Shown in pieces: positions 23,617 through 32,472 of a stretch of 64,000 nucleotides of DNA. This DNA comes from Sphingomonas sp. BT-65 (lineage in GTDB: Bacteria > Pseudomonadota > Alphaproteobacteria > Sphingomonadales > Sphingomonadaceae): the NCBI RefSeq assembly GCF_026107375.2, contig NZ_JAPCIA010000001.1, forward strand, positions 992,001 to 1,056,000, in the 5' to 3' direction. The translations under genes were made by a program, and so were the position numbers. The notes beneath the pieces are model-generated. The model was given only the letters and a program-made list of their open reading frames with translations. It had not been told where the DNA came from and did not search any database. Position 1 is the first letter of the stretch, and every line of letters begins with the position of its first letter.

Positions 23617-25466
23617 CTGACGATCGACGCGATCGACGCCGCGCCGACCAATCCGCCGAACAGCGTGCCGGTAATGTCGCGCAGCCGCGCCCAGAACTCG
23701 CCGCGATTGGCCTCGATCGGCACGTAGATGAGGTCGCCGGGCAAGGCGCGCGCGCGCAGCACGCGCTTGCCGTCGGACAGCACCGTTCCGTTGGCACGGA
23801 CGACGAAGATCTCCTTCTTGTCGCCGAGCTTCTGCACCCCGCCCGCGGATTCGATATAGTGGCCGATCGTCCCGCCCGCGCGATAGGCGAAGGACGCCGG
23901 GCTCGGCACCGCGCCGAACACGCCGACCGTCACCGGGCGCGGCGGCACATGGATCGTGTCGTTGTTCTCAAGGATCAGGTCGCCGGGCAGCGCAGCGGCG
24001 TCGACCGGCAGGTCGAACACCAGCCGCCCGGTCGGCTCGCGCTTGCGCAGCTGGTCGACGACCGAATCCACCAGGGCGAGGTTCGACGGCTGGATCAGCT
24101 GCGCACGGTTGACCGAGGTCACCGGCTGCGCGGTGAGCTGCAGCTCGACATCGTCGATCGCACGATCGAAGCTCTCGCGCTGCTGCCGCTTGACACTCTC
24201 GCGCGTGATGACGCTGGCATAGGGGAAGGCCTCGGCGGTCAGCCCGCCCGCGGCGGACACCACGTCGGCGAGACGCGTGCCGGGCTTGAAATAATAGCGG
24301 CCGGGCTTGGCGACCTCGCCGCTGATCGTCACCAGTACGGATTGCTGGCCCATCGGCCGCGCGAGATCGATGTTGGAGAGCACGCGCACGACATCGCCGC
24401 GTTGCGCCTTGCGGGCCCTCGCATCGGCGGCGCTGACCTCGGTCCAGCCGGTCGCCGAGCGGCCGAGCGAATCGAGCATCATCAGCCGCGTGCCGTCGGC
24501 GATCGTGCTGATCCCGCCGGCATAGAGCAGCACATCGGACAGAGTTTCGTCGGGTGCGATCTCGAAGATCGCTTCGCGGTTGACGCTGCCGATCACCGCG
24601 ACCTGGTCGCCCGCCGGGGCGACATAGAGCACGTCGCCATTCTGCAGCACCGCGTCGCCGCTGCGGTCGCCGCGCAGCAACAGATCGTAGAGATCGAAGT
24701 CCGAGACGAGCTTGCCGTCGCGGCGCAGCTGAATCGAGCGGAAGCTACCGCCCTCCGACGGCCCGCCCGCGGCGAGCACCGCGTTGATCAGGGTCGAAAG
24801 GCTGCCGACATTGTAGGCGCCGGGCTTGGCCGCGAAGCCGGTGACGTAGACGGTGACGCCGCGCAGCCTGGCGACCGCAACCTCTAGCGCGAAGCCGCGA
24901 TACTGGCGCGCGACCTGGCGCTCGATCACCGCATGGACATCGCCATAGCGCACACCGCCGACACGGATCGCGCCGACGCGGGGGATGAAGATGCGGCCCT
25001 CGGGATCGATCGTCAGCCGCAGGCCCGACGCCTGCACCGATCCGGTGAGCCCGAGCAGCAGCTCGTCGCCGGGGTTGAGGCGATAGTCGGGCGGCACCGC
25101 GGCGACCGGGGAGACGGCGAAGCCCTTCGCCTCGGGCAGCAGCAGCTCGGTGCCGAAACGGCGCAGCGGCTTGCCCGCGACGGTCGAGACGAACGCCTCA
25201 TATTCGTTGGCGGCGCGCGGCGCGGGCGGCTTGCTCCTGGCCTCGGGGTCGGGCGCGGCGGGCTCGGTCGGTGGTGTCTCGATCGTCTGCGGACGGAAAG
25301 GCGCGATTTCGGCCGGGGGGACGGCGACCTGCGCGCCGCCCGTCACCGGGGTGTCAGCGCCCTGCCCTCCGGCCGCGACGGGCGAGGCGAGCTGGGCAAA
25401 CGCGGAAACGGGAAGAAGCATCGCCACCGCCGAGGCAGTGACGAGCCGGGTCGAACAAAACTTCAT
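23613..25466 (-). CDS. Wza-like polysaccharide export protein with SLBB repeats
   Basis: The 617-residue periplasmic or outer-membrane protein has a signal peptide (LVTASAVAMLLPVSAFAQ, no lipobox Cys, so not a lipoprotein). After a Pro-rich stretch a poly-export domain starts at about residue 115 (PPDYRLNPGDELLLGLTG). At least four SLBB-type repeats follow (VTVYVTGFAAKPGAYNV, VAVIGSVNREAIFEI, VLVTISGEVAKPGRYYF, VTVGVFGAVPSPASFAY). The C-terminus lacks a clear amphipathic pore helix. The start at 25466 overlaps the phosphatase stop (ATGA). It forms the outer ring of the export channel that carries the polymer made here. It is longer than Wza (about 380 residues), as is common for proteins with extra SLBB domains. 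Confidence 0.9.
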   Translation of the reverse strand: MKFCSTRLVTASAVAMLLPVSAFAQLASPVAAGGQGADTPVTGGAQVAVPPAEIAPFRPQTIETPPTEPAAPDPEARSKPPAPRAANEYEAFVSTVAGKPLRRFGTELLLPEAKGFAVSPVAAVPPDYRLNPGDELLLGLTGSVQASGLRLTIDPEGRIFIPRVGAIRVGGVRYGDVHAVIERQVARQYRGFALEVAVARLRGVTVYVTGFAAKPGAYNVGSLSTLINAVLAAGGPSEGGSFRSIQLRRDGKLVSDFDLYDLLLRGDRSGDAVLQNGDVLYVAPAGDQVAVIGSVNREAIFEIAPDETLSDVLLYAGGISTIADGTRLMMLDSLGRSATGWTEVSAADARARKAQRGDVVRVLSNIDLARPMGQQSVLVTISGEVAKPGRYYFKPGTRLADVVSAAGGLTAEAFPYASVITRESVKRQQRESFDRAIDDVELQLTAQPVTSVNRAQLIQPSNLALVDSVVDQLRKREPTGRLVFDLPVDAAALPGDLILENNDTIHVPPRPVTVGVFGAVPSPASFAYRAGGTIGHYIESAGGVQKLGDKKEIFVVRANGTVLSDGKRVLRARALPGDLIYVPIEANRGEFWARLRDITGTLFGGLVGAASIASIVR

Positions 25467-26293
25467 GCCGCACGGGTTTCCATGTCGATGAGCGCGCCGC
25501 CGGGGACCAGCAGCAGCTCGGCCGCCACCTCCCAGTGCCGCGCATCCGCCGCGACGAGCAGGCCGGCGCCCTCGCCGCCGACGCGATAGGGCGCGCGGTT
25601 CCAGTGCGTCGCATGGCCGCCGGCTTCGGTCAGGAACAGCACGCCCGGAGCGTGATCCCAGGGCAGGATACGCTGGAACAGCGCGACGTCGTTGCTGCCG
25701 AAAACCAGGCGCGGATAGCTTTCCGCCGCGCAGCGCGGGATCGGCACCTGCGCGAAACGGCGGCGGGCGGACGCATGGACTCGCTCGCGCCACGCCGTGC
25801 TCATGAATTGGGTCGCCAGCGCCGCGACCGGGCGGGCGCTGCCGCTGGTGCGGGCGTTGACCCGCGCGCCGTCACACCAGGCCCCTTTGCCGCGCTCGGC
25901 ATGGCACAGGCGACCGCTCTGCGGATCGAGCATCCAGCCAGCGAGCGGCACGCCATCCTCGACCAGCGCGACCATCATCCCGAACGGGCCATGGCCCGCG
26001 GCGAAATTGGCGGTACCGTCGAGCGGGTCGACCAGCCACACCAGCCCCTCGCCGACGCGATCGAGCAGCGCCGGATCGCGCGAGGCGGCTTCCTCGCCGA
26101 CGATGCGCGCGCCGAGGCCGAGCGCTTCGAGGCCTTCGCTCAGCCGCTGCTCGGATTCGCGATCGGCGGTGGTGACCACCTCGCCCGGGCTCTTCTCGGC
26201 GATCTCGTCCGTGGCGAGCGTGCGGAAGCGCGGCATCACCTCGTGCGCCGCGACGCGCCGCATCAGTGCGGCGACGTTTTCGGTAAGCGACAT
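25463..26293 (-). CDS. Inositol-monophosphatase-family phosphatase (HisN/CysQ-like)
   Basis: The protein has 276 residues. The metal site is seen in GEE at 66-68 and in WLVDPLDGTANF at 86-97, and the second signature is PWDHAPGVLFLTEAGG about residue 213. These are the two marks of the magnesium-dependent, lithium-sensitive phosphatase fold. Likely substrates are inositol-phosphate, histidinol-phosphate or 3'-phosphoadenosine compounds. In a polysaccharide cluster it might act on a sugar phosphate, but no sequence feature decides that. It is separated by 5 nt from the preceding aldolase gene and overlaps the exporter gene by 4 nt. Confidence 0.85.
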   Translation of the reverse strand: MSLTENVAALMRRVAAHEVMPRFRTLATDEIAEKSPGEVVTTADRESEQRLSEGLEALGLGARIVGEEAASRDPALLDRVGEGLVWLVDPLDGTANFAAGHGPFGMMVALVEDGVPLAGWMLDPQSGRLCHAERGKGAWCDGARVNARTSGSARPVAALATQFMSTAWRERVHASARRRFAQVPIPRCAAESYPRLVFGSNDVALFQRILPWDHAPGVLFLTEAGGHATHWNRAPYRVGGEGAGLLVAADARHWEVAAELLLVPGGALIDMETRAA

Positions 26294-26298
26294 GACCG

Positions 26299-27111
26299 TC
26301 AGGCCGCCACGCTCGCCAGCTTGGCCGGCGCGGCGGCGCCAGCGCGCTCCTGCATCATGCGGATGCGCGCCGAATCCTCCTCGGCGGCGGCGCGGTAATA
26401 ATCGCGCTTGTTCTCCAGCCAGGCGAGCTCGAAGGCGACGGCGTTGGCGATGCCGTCCTCGATGTCAGCCGCTTCCGCAGCGGCGCCGTCGAACACGATC
26501 TTGCGCGTCTCGAACCGGTCGAGCCGGATCTTGCGGAACTCGCGCAGAGCGTCGATCGCCTCGGGCGACACCGATCCGCCGACAACCAGCTCGAGGTCGT
26601 TGGCGCGGCACGCCTCGGCGACGATCAGCACCGCATCGCTGATCTCGCGCGTATTGACCGCCTTGCGCGGCAGGCCGCGCGACAGGGTGAAGTCGACGCG
26701 GCCGAACACGATGCCGTCGACGCCCTCCGCTGCGAGCGGCAGCATCGATTCGAGATTGCCGAGGGTCGATTCGGTCTCGAGGTTGAACAGGAACCTCGTC
26801 CCGCCCGCGTCCCCGCCATAGGTCTTGCCCTTGGCGTCGATGTATTTGGAGAGGGCGTAGCGCGTCTCGACCATCGGCGCGATGACGTGGTCGACGCCGT
26901 AGAGCTTCGAGGCGAGCAGGTCCGACACCGCCTCGCACCCGCCGATCTTGAGCGCGACCTTGAGGTCGGCGCGGCGGGTCAGTTCGAGCAGGCGGAGCAG
27001 TTCGTCGGGGCGCGTGCCCTCGGCTTCGAACTCCGCCTTGACGGCGACGACGCCATATTGGTCCCGGCCTTTCTTCAGCATGTCGAGCATGCGGCGTTCG
27101 GCGGAATTCAT
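26299..27111 (-). CDS. HpcH/HpaI-family aldolase
   Basis: The protein has 270 residues and belongs to the pyruvate-using class II aldolase or citrate-lyase beta family. Signs are the ADLKVALKIGGCEAVSD strand-loop at about residues 48-64, DHVIAPMVETRYALSKY about 73-90, FLFNLETESTLGNLE with the metal-binding Glu, and GVDGIVFGRVDFTLSRG with the metal-binding Asp. Such enzymes split or join pyruvate and an aldehyde. It is the first gene of the large minus-strand operon (27111 to 17450), with the phosphatase 5 nt behind. It could feed pyruvate or an acetaldehyde-type unit to the ThDP enzyme, or build a keto-acid sugar. Both are guesses from context. Confidence 0.8.
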   Translation of the reverse strand: MNSAERRMLDMLKKGRDQYGVVAVKAEFEAEGTRPDELLRLLELTRRADLKVALKIGGCEAVSDLLASKLYGVDHVIAPMVETRYALSKYIDAKGKTYGGDAGGTRFLFNLETESTLGNLESMLPLAAEGVDGIVFGRVDFTLSRGLPRKAVNTREISDAVLIVAEACRANDLELVVGGSVSPEAIDALREFRKIRLDRFETRKIVFDGAAAEAADIEDGIANAVAFELAWLENKRDYYRAAAEEDSARIRMMQERAGAAAPAKLASVAA

Positions 27112-27252
27112 GGGCGAGTCTCCTCACAGGCAAGCAGTTACTGATGCTTGCCGAGACGGAGCGTGCCGCCGGTTCCCGCAACCGGGCCGCGACCACGAAA
27201 AAAATCGCGCGGTGGCATGCGGGTTGCCGCGCGCGGCTCCGTCTTGCGGGCG

Positions 27253-27921
27253 ATGCCCGGCATTCTCACCCTCCCGATGCCATTGGCGCTGTCGCTGCTC
27301 GCGGCCGCCGATCGCACCGCGCCGGACATCGCCGAGCTGCCCCGCGGAAATGGCCCCGCCGTTCGCAACTGGGCAGCAGCGCAGCCCGGGTTCCAACCCG
27401 GGCCGGCCGCCGGCGCGCCCGCCCCCAATAAAGGCGCGCCGGCGGCATTGCCGCGCATCTCCTCGCGCTTCGGCGTGCGGTCGGACCCGTTCCACCGCGC
27501 CGCGCGGATGCATTACGGCATCGATATTCCAGGCCATGCCGGAACCCCCGTGCGTGCCGCAGAGACGGGATTCGTGCGCTTCGCGGGCCGCGCCGGGAGC
27601 TATGGCAATCTCGTCGAGATCGCGCATGGCGGCGGGATCGCGACGCGCTACGCACATCTCGCGCGCGTGCTGGTGCCCGCAGGCGCGCAGGTGACGCGCG
27701 GGGACGTGATCGCGCTGATGGGATCGACCGGACGATCGACCGGCAGCCACCTGCATTTCGAGCTGCGCGCCGACGGCCGCGCGGTGGACCCGCTGCCGCA
27801 TCTGGGCGGCGCGGCGCTCCCGCGGGCGGCGGCGGTGATTGCACCCGCCGCGCCGCACCGCTCGGCCTTCGCCCGTGCGCGCGACGCCAGTTTGCCAGAG
27901 GACCGCGGACCTGAGCTTTGA
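27253..27921 (+). CDS. M23 (LytM) family metallopeptidase
   Basis: The protein has 222 residues from an ATG at 27253 that yields a signal-like start (MPGILTLPMPLALSLLAAA). An ATG 12 codons upstream (27217) is an alternative. After a Pro/Ala-rich stretch the LytM domain begins at about residue 75. The zinc ligands are visible as H-x-x-x-D in MHYGIDIPG and the H-x-H in GSHLHFELR about residue 175. The domain is a lone endopeptidase unit with no SH3 or coiled coil. It would cut peptide cross-links in the periplasm or act as an EnvC-like amidase activator if inactive, but all ligands are present. It lies alone between the divergent aldolase operon and the ECF sigma operon. Confidence 0.8.
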   Translation: MPGILTLPMPLALSLLAAADRTAPDIAELPRGNGPAVRNWAAAQPGFQPGPAAGAPAPNKGAPAALPRISSRFGVRSDPFHRAARMHYGIDIPGHAGTPVRAAETGFVRFAGRAGSYGNLVEIAHGGGIATRYAHLARVLVPAGAQVTRGDVIALMGSTGRSTGSHLHFELRADGRAVDPLPHLGGAALPRAAAVIAPAAPHRSAFARARDASLPEDRGPEL

Positions 27922-28024
27922 CGATAATCTCGCGTCCCTCGAAGACCCGACGCTCGGCCTGCAATCCGCCCCGCCCGACCGGGGCGGATTCGCATTCCGC
28001 GCGCAACATGGCTACCGGGCAGCC

Positions 28025-28540
28025 ATGACTTCGGGCGAAGCGGTCAGCGGGCTCCAGCGCGTAATCCTGAACGAGCGCGCGCGGTTGCTGCGCTTCCTCG
28101 CCGCGCGCGGTGCGGGCGACGAGGCCGAGGACGTGCTCCATGACCTGTGGCAGCGAGTCGCCACCGCGCCGGCCGAGCCGATCGCGGACACGGTGTCCTA
28201 TCTGTTCCGTGCCGCCGAGAATCTGATGCGCGACCGGCGGCGGTCGAGCGTCAGCCGCGCGCGGCGCCAGCAGGACTGGCACGAGGTGAGCGTGCCCGAG
28301 GTCGAGGCGCCCAAGGGCGAGCGTTCGCTGATCGCGCGCGAGCAGCTGCGCGCGGTGGAGGCGGCGCTGGCCGCGCTGGGACCGCGGCCGGGGCACGTCT
28401 TCCGCCGCTACCGGCTCGACGGCGTGGGCCAGGCGGTGATCGCGGGCGAATTGGGGATCAGCCTGAGCTCGGTAGAGAAGGATCTGCAGAAGGCGTACCG
28501 CGCGCTCGCGCAACTCAAGGCGACGTTCGATGCGGACTGA
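28025..28540 (+). CDS. FecI-type ECF sigma factor
   Basis: The protein has 171 residues with region 2 at about 20-85 (RLLRFLAARGAGDEAEDVLHDLWQRV, then TVSYLFRAAENLMRDRRR) and region 4 at about 115-165 (LGPRPGHVFRRYRLDGVGQAVIAGELGISLSSVEKDL, a helix-turn-helix). This is the iron-starvation group of sigma factors that drive genes for one TonB receptor. A FecR-like protein and an STN-domain receptor follow, so the three form the usual cell-surface signalling set. The start is the ATG at 28025; a longer in-frame reading upstream has no ribosome site and overlaps the LytM gene. A gap of 27 nt separates it from fecR. Confidence 0.88.
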   Translation: MTSGEAVSGLQRVILNERARLLRFLAARGAGDEAEDVLHDLWQRVATAPAEPIADTVSYLFRAAENLMRDRRRSSVSRARRQQDWHEVSVPEVEAPKGERSLIAREQLRAVEAALAALGPRPGHVFRRYRLDGVGQAVIAGELGISLSSVEKDLQKAYRALAQLKATFDAD

Positions 28541-28567
28541 GCGGCGCGAGTCCGTCAAGGTGGCGAT

Positions 28568-29542
28568 ATGACGATGGAATCGAACGCCCTGCCGCCCACA
28601 CCGGAGATCGAAGAGGCCGCTCGCGCCTGGGCGATCCGGGTCGATGACGCGGGTTTCGCCGACTGGGACGGCTTCACCGCGTGGCTCGAAGCTTCGCCCG
28701 CGCATCTCACTGCTTACGAGACGGCGCTGGCGCAGGTGGAGCATGCCGCTGCGCTGCTTGCGGCTGCGCCCAAGCCTGCCTGGCAGCCGGGTGACGGGAG
28801 CGAAGTGCGGGCGCCGCGCCGCCGCTGGTTCCCCGCGGCCGCCGCGATTGCCGCCGCCGTGGCCGCCGTTGCCAGCTGGGGGCTGATCGACCGCGGCAGC
28901 CCGGCCGAGCAGATCGCGACCGCACCGGGCGAGCGGCGCGCGATCGAGCTTGCCGACGGGTCGCGCATCATCCTCAACGGCGGCACGCGCGTGACGCTCG
29001 ACCGCGACACGCCGCGCCATGTCGAGCTGGCGCAGGGCGAGGCGCTGTTCGAGGTCAAGCATGACGAACGCAATCCATTCGTCGTGGTGACCGGCGAGAC
29101 GCGGCTGCTCGATGCCGGCACGGTGTTCAACGTCGTCGCCGATGGCGGCGCGCTCGATGTCGAGGTGGCGGAGGGCGCGGTGATCTACCAGCCGGGCGCG
29201 AACCAGGTGCGGCTCGACGCCGGCGACGCGCTCTCGCGCTCGCGCGCCGGGGCGGTGGTGCTGCGCAAGGCCAGCCCGCAGGACGTCGGCGGCTGGCAGC
29301 AGGGCGCGCTCCATTATGCCGGCGCCTCGCTCGACCGGATCGCGCGGGATCTCGCGCGCAATCTCGGCCGCCCGGTGCGCGTGGCCGAGGGCACCGCATC
29401 GCTGCAGCCGTTCAACGGCACGCTGGTGCTCAAGGGCGAGCCCGGCGAGGTTCTGAAGCGGGCCGGACCGCTGCTGGGCGTCCGGTTCACCGCGGACGGG
29501 GAAGGATGGGTGATGTCGCCTGCCAATGGTCCACCGCGCTAG
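28568..29542 (+). CDS. FecR-type anti-sigma/sigma-regulator membrane protein
   Basis: The protein has 324 residues. The N-terminal DUF4880 part (EIEEAARAWAIRVDDAGFADWDGFTAWLEASPAH at about 13-50) precedes one membrane helix at about 95-110 (AAAIAAAVAAVASWGLI). The periplasmic FecR domain follows (RRAIELADGSRIILNGGTRVTL, then ARHVELAQGEALFEV-like segments) to the C-terminus, ending with a short STN-like part. It holds the sigma factor at the membrane until the receptor's signalling domain docks. The gene overlaps the receptor start by 17 nt, so translation is likely coupled. Confidence 0.88.
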   Translation: MTMESNALPPTPEIEEAARAWAIRVDDAGFADWDGFTAWLEASPAHLTAYETALAQVEHAAALLAAAPKPAWQPGDGSEVRAPRRRWFPAAAAIAAAVAAVASWGLIDRGSPAEQIATAPGERRAIELADGSRIILNGGTRVTLDRDTPRHVELAQGEALFEVKHDERNPFVVVTGETRLLDAGTVFNVVADGGALDVEVAEGAVIYQPGANQVRLDAGDALSRSRAGAVVLRKASPQDVGGWQQGALHYAGASLDRIARDLARNLGRPVRVAEGTASLQPFNGTLVLKGEPGEVLKRAGPLLGVRFTADGEGWVMSPANGPPR

Positions 29543-32012
29543 CCCCCTTGCCCTGATCCCATTCATCCTCGCGTCTCCCGTGATCGCGCGGGAGCGAGCG
29601 GCCGATATTCGCCTGGCCGAAACGCGGCTCGACGCAGCGATCCGCATCCTCAGCAGCCAGTCGGGCGCGAGCATTGGCTTCCGCGATCCGGCGCTGGCCG
29701 GGATCCGGATCCGTCCGGTGCGCGGCCAGATGACCGCGGGCGAAGCGCTCGACCGGGCATTGCGCGGCACCGGGGCGCGGGCGCGGCGTGTCGCCGCTGC
29801 CACCTACCTCGTCGAGCGCGCCCCTGCCCTCGCGCGCCCTGCCCCGCGCCGGGCGCCGCCACCGCCCGCCATCGCCGGGCCATCCGAGCCGGAGGCGCCG
29901 ATCGAGGTCGTAGTCACCGCGACCAAGCGCGACATCCCGCTCGGCGCCTATCCCGGCGGCGTGCAGATCGTCGCCGGGGACAGCCTCTCGGCGGCCGATG
30001 CGATGCAGGGCACCGGCGCGATCGAGGCGCGCATCGCCAGCGTGGTCTCGACCCATCTCGGCCCGGGGCGCAACAAGCTGTTCGTGCGCGGCATCGCCGA
30101 TTCGAGCTTCGTCGGGCCGACCCAGGCCACGGTCGGCCAATATTGGGGCAACAGCCGCATCACCTATAGCGCGCCCGACCCCAATCTGCGGCTCTACGAC
30201 GTGCAGAGCATCGAGGTGCTCGAAGGGCCGCAGGGGACGCTCTACGGCGCCGGATCGCTCGGCGGCGTGGTGCGTGTGGTGCCGCGCGCGCCGGACCTCA
30301 TCAACTTTGGCGGCGCGGCGTGGGGTGGCATCACCGGGGTGCAGCACGGCCAGCCGACCGTCGATGGCGGCACGATCGTCAACGTGCCGCTGATCGAGGA
30401 CAAGCTGGCGTTCCGTGGCCTTGCCTTCGGATCGATCGAGGGCGGCTATATCGACGATCTCGGCCGCGGGCTGCGCGATGTGAACCGCGTGCGCACGGTC
30501 GGCGGGCGCGGCGCGCTGCGCTTCGACCCGGGCGATGGCTGGATGGTCGACCTGAGCGGCGTCGGCCAGAAGATCCGCGGCGACGACAGCCAATATGCCG
30601 AGCGCGGCGCGGGCGACCTGGCCCGGGTGAGCAGCATCGCCCAGCCTTTCCGCAGCGATTACTGGCTCGCCGACCTCGTCGTGCGCAAGCGCTGGGACGA
30701 TCTCGAGCTCACTTCCTCGCTCGGCTACGCCCGCCAGTATGTGTTCGAGATGTTCGAGGGGCAGGCGCTGGCCGATCCCGCGGCGCCCGAGGTCAAGCCG
30801 GTGTTCGACGCGCCGGGCACCGGCTATTCGCAGACCAACCGCATCTCGATGCTGACCTTCGAGACGCGGCTGGCGCAGCGCGGGCCGAACGGCACCGGCT
30901 GGCTGCTCGCGGCGAGCCTGCTGCGCAACGAGGCGCGCGTGCAGCGGCGCATGGACATCGCGCCGACATTGGCCGTGTCCGCGGGCGGCGTGACAAATGG
31001 CACCGTGGTTCCGAGCCGCGCCTATAGCTGGTCCGCCGCGATCTTCGAGCCGATGACCGGCGTCACCAACCGCGTCGAGGAAGCGACGCTCTATGGCGAA
31101 GTGACGGTCGAGCCGGCGCCGCGGGTGACGCTGACGCTCGGCAGCCGGCTCACCCATGCGAGCCTGGCCGGCTATTCGGAGGATGTGCCGGTGGCGCTGG
31201 CGTTCCGCGTCGACCCGAGCGCGCGCGGGACCCGCAGCGAGACGCGGCTGCTCCCCTCCGCCGCGCTGGCCTGGCGCCCGACTGACGAACTCACCCTGTT
31301 CGCGCGGCTCCAGCAGGGCTTCCGGCCTGGCGGGATTGCCGTCCGCCAGAACTTCATCCAGCGCTTCCAGGGCGACCGCGTCACCACGATCGAGAGCGGC
31401 GGGCGCTATATCGGCCATAATTTCGACCTCGCGCTCAGCGGATCATGGACCAACTGGAAGCATATCCAGGCCGACGTGATCGACGGCTTCGGCTTTCCCA
31501 CCACCGCCAATATCGGCGACGGCGAGGTGTTCTCGCTGGGCCTCGCCGGGCGCTGGCGGCCGGTGCCGGGGCTGGAGCTCGACGCCTCGGTCTATCTCAA
31601 CGACAGCAGCGTCACGCGCCGCGACGTGATCCTCCTGCCGATCGACGCCCCCGCGATCCCCGCCGACCGGCTCCCCAACGTCGCCGATGCGACCGCGCGG
31701 CTGGGCTTCGCCTACACCGCGGACCTGTCGAGCGACGCCGCGCTCTCGCTCACCGGTCATGCGCGCTATGTCGGCCAGTCGACCCTGGGCATCGGGCCGA
31801 TCCTCGAGCGGCTTCAGGGCGACTATCTCGACACGATGCTCGAAGCGCGCATCGGCAATGACCGCCGCAGCCTCAGCCTCGCGCTCACCAACCTGGCCGA
31901 TTCGCGCGGCAACCGCTTCGCGCTCGGCTCGCCCTTCCTGATCCGCGACCGCGACCAGATCACCCCGCTGCGCCCGCGCGCCATCCGGATCGGCTTCGAC
32001 CTCGCGTTCTGA
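29526..32012 (+). CDS. STN-domain TonB-dependent receptor
   Basis: The protein has 828 residues. A signal peptide (LALIPFILASPVIA) is followed by a secretin/TonB short N-terminal domain at about 25-95 (IRLAETRLDAAIRILSSQSG, then GEALDRALRGTGARA). Then come a Pro-rich linker, a TonB box region (IEVVVTATKR at about 120), the plug (VRGIADSSF, EVLEGPQGTLYGAGSLGGVV about 225-245) and a 22-strand barrel ending IRIGFDLAF with a terminal Phe. The STN domain marks it as a transducer that reports ligand binding to the FecR-like protein. The substrate is unknown; a ferric siderophore or a plant glycan are typical for this group. No B12 link is implied; the riboswitch lies after its stop. Confidence 0.9.
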   Translation: MVHRASPLALIPFILASPVIARERAADIRLAETRLDAAIRILSSQSGASIGFRDPALAGIRIRPVRGQMTAGEALDRALRGTGARARRVAAATYLVERAPALARPAPRRAPPPPAIAGPSEPEAPIEVVVTATKRDIPLGAYPGGVQIVAGDSLSAADAMQGTGAIEARIASVVSTHLGPGRNKLFVRGIADSSFVGPTQATVGQYWGNSRITYSAPDPNLRLYDVQSIEVLEGPQGTLYGAGSLGGVVRVVPRAPDLINFGGAAWGGITGVQHGQPTVDGGTIVNVPLIEDKLAFRGLAFGSIEGGYIDDLGRGLRDVNRVRTVGGRGALRFDPGDGWMVDLSGVGQKIRGDDSQYAERGAGDLARVSSIAQPFRSDYWLADLVVRKRWDDLELTSSLGYARQYVFEMFEGQALADPAAPEVKPVFDAPGTGYSQTNRISMLTFETRLAQRGPNGTGWLLAASLLRNEARVQRRMDIAPTLAVSAGGVTNGTVVPSRAYSWSAAIFEPMTGVTNRVEEATLYGEVTVEPAPRVTLTLGSRLTHASLAGYSEDVPVALAFRVDPSARGTRSETRLLPSAALAWRPTDELTLFARLQQGFRPGGIAVRQNFIQRFQGDRVTTIESGGRYIGHNFDLALSGSWTNWKHIQADVIDGFGFPTTANIGDGEVFSLGLAGRWRPVPGLELDASVYLNDSSVTRRDVILLPIDAPAIPADRLPNVADATARLGFAYTADLSSDAALSLTGHARYVGQSTLGIGPILERLQGDYLDTMLEARIGNDRRSLSLALTNLADSRGNRFALGSPFLIRDRDQITPLRPRAIRIGFDLAF

Positions 32013-32079
32013 GTTGGCAACAAGCGGGATTGCGCGTAGGGCGCGCCTCGCAACCGGGAGAAATCCGGTTGTCCAATGA

Positions 32080-32278
32080 TCGCGCCGGTGCCCCAACGGG
32101 GCTTAATCGGGAATGCGGTGCGGGTGGGCGACCATCCAAAACCGCGGCTGTCCCTGCAACTGTGAGCGGCGAGCGAGGCGCACTGGCTTCCCCTTGAGGA
32201 AGCAGCCACTGGATCATCGATCCGGGAAGGCCGTGCGCCAAGCGACGACCCGCGAGCCAGGAGACCTGCCAGCGCGAG
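32080..32278 (+). promoter_or_regulatory. Cobalamin (adenosylcobalamin-type) riboswitch
   Basis: The conserved core reads in order: GGTGCCCCAACGGGGCTTAA at 32087-32106, then GGGAATGCGGTGCG, CCGCGGCTGTCCCTGCAACT, then CCACTGG, GGGAAGGCCGTGCGCCA and the B12 box AGCCAGGAGACCTGCCAGC ending near 32272. Spacing and order fit Rfam-type cobalamin aptamers. It would fold with the vitamin and repress btuB about 195 nt downstream. It is the only copy I see in the window. Confidence 0.93.
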
Positions 32279-32472
32279 TCGCTCTTGCCTGGGTCCAGGG
32301 ATAGGCCAAGGCACGGTTTCTCTCCGTCTGAGCGACGAACCATGCGGCCGGGGCCGCACGGTTGCGCTTGCGCGGGTGCCTCCAGCGTCCGCCCGCGAGA
32401 GCGCGACGGCCGTTCGCGCGCGGATGGCACGCCCCAGCACATCCGTTGCTCCGACGCCGGGGGGATTACGCC
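32279..32472 (+). promoter_or_regulatory. Long leader (expression platform) between riboswitch and btuB
   Basis: This 194-nt stretch has no gene. It contains a perfect 7-bp hairpin at 32343-32358 (TGCGGCC-GG-GGCCGCA) and several GC stems, then a GCCGGGGGA ribosome site 9 nt before the GTG of btuB. No long T run follows a stem, so control is more likely at translation (ribosome-site hiding) than by termination. This is inferred from the visible bases, not tested. Confidence 0.5.

Noticed and set aside
27266..29803. An 845-codon minus-strand open frame
   Set aside because: It is antisense to the LytM, sigma, FecR and receptor genes, which have clear domains and ribosome sites.
32279..32472. 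A small gene in the btuB leader
   Set aside because: An in-frame extension exists but lacks a ribosome site, and the stretch is better explained as riboswitch expression platform.
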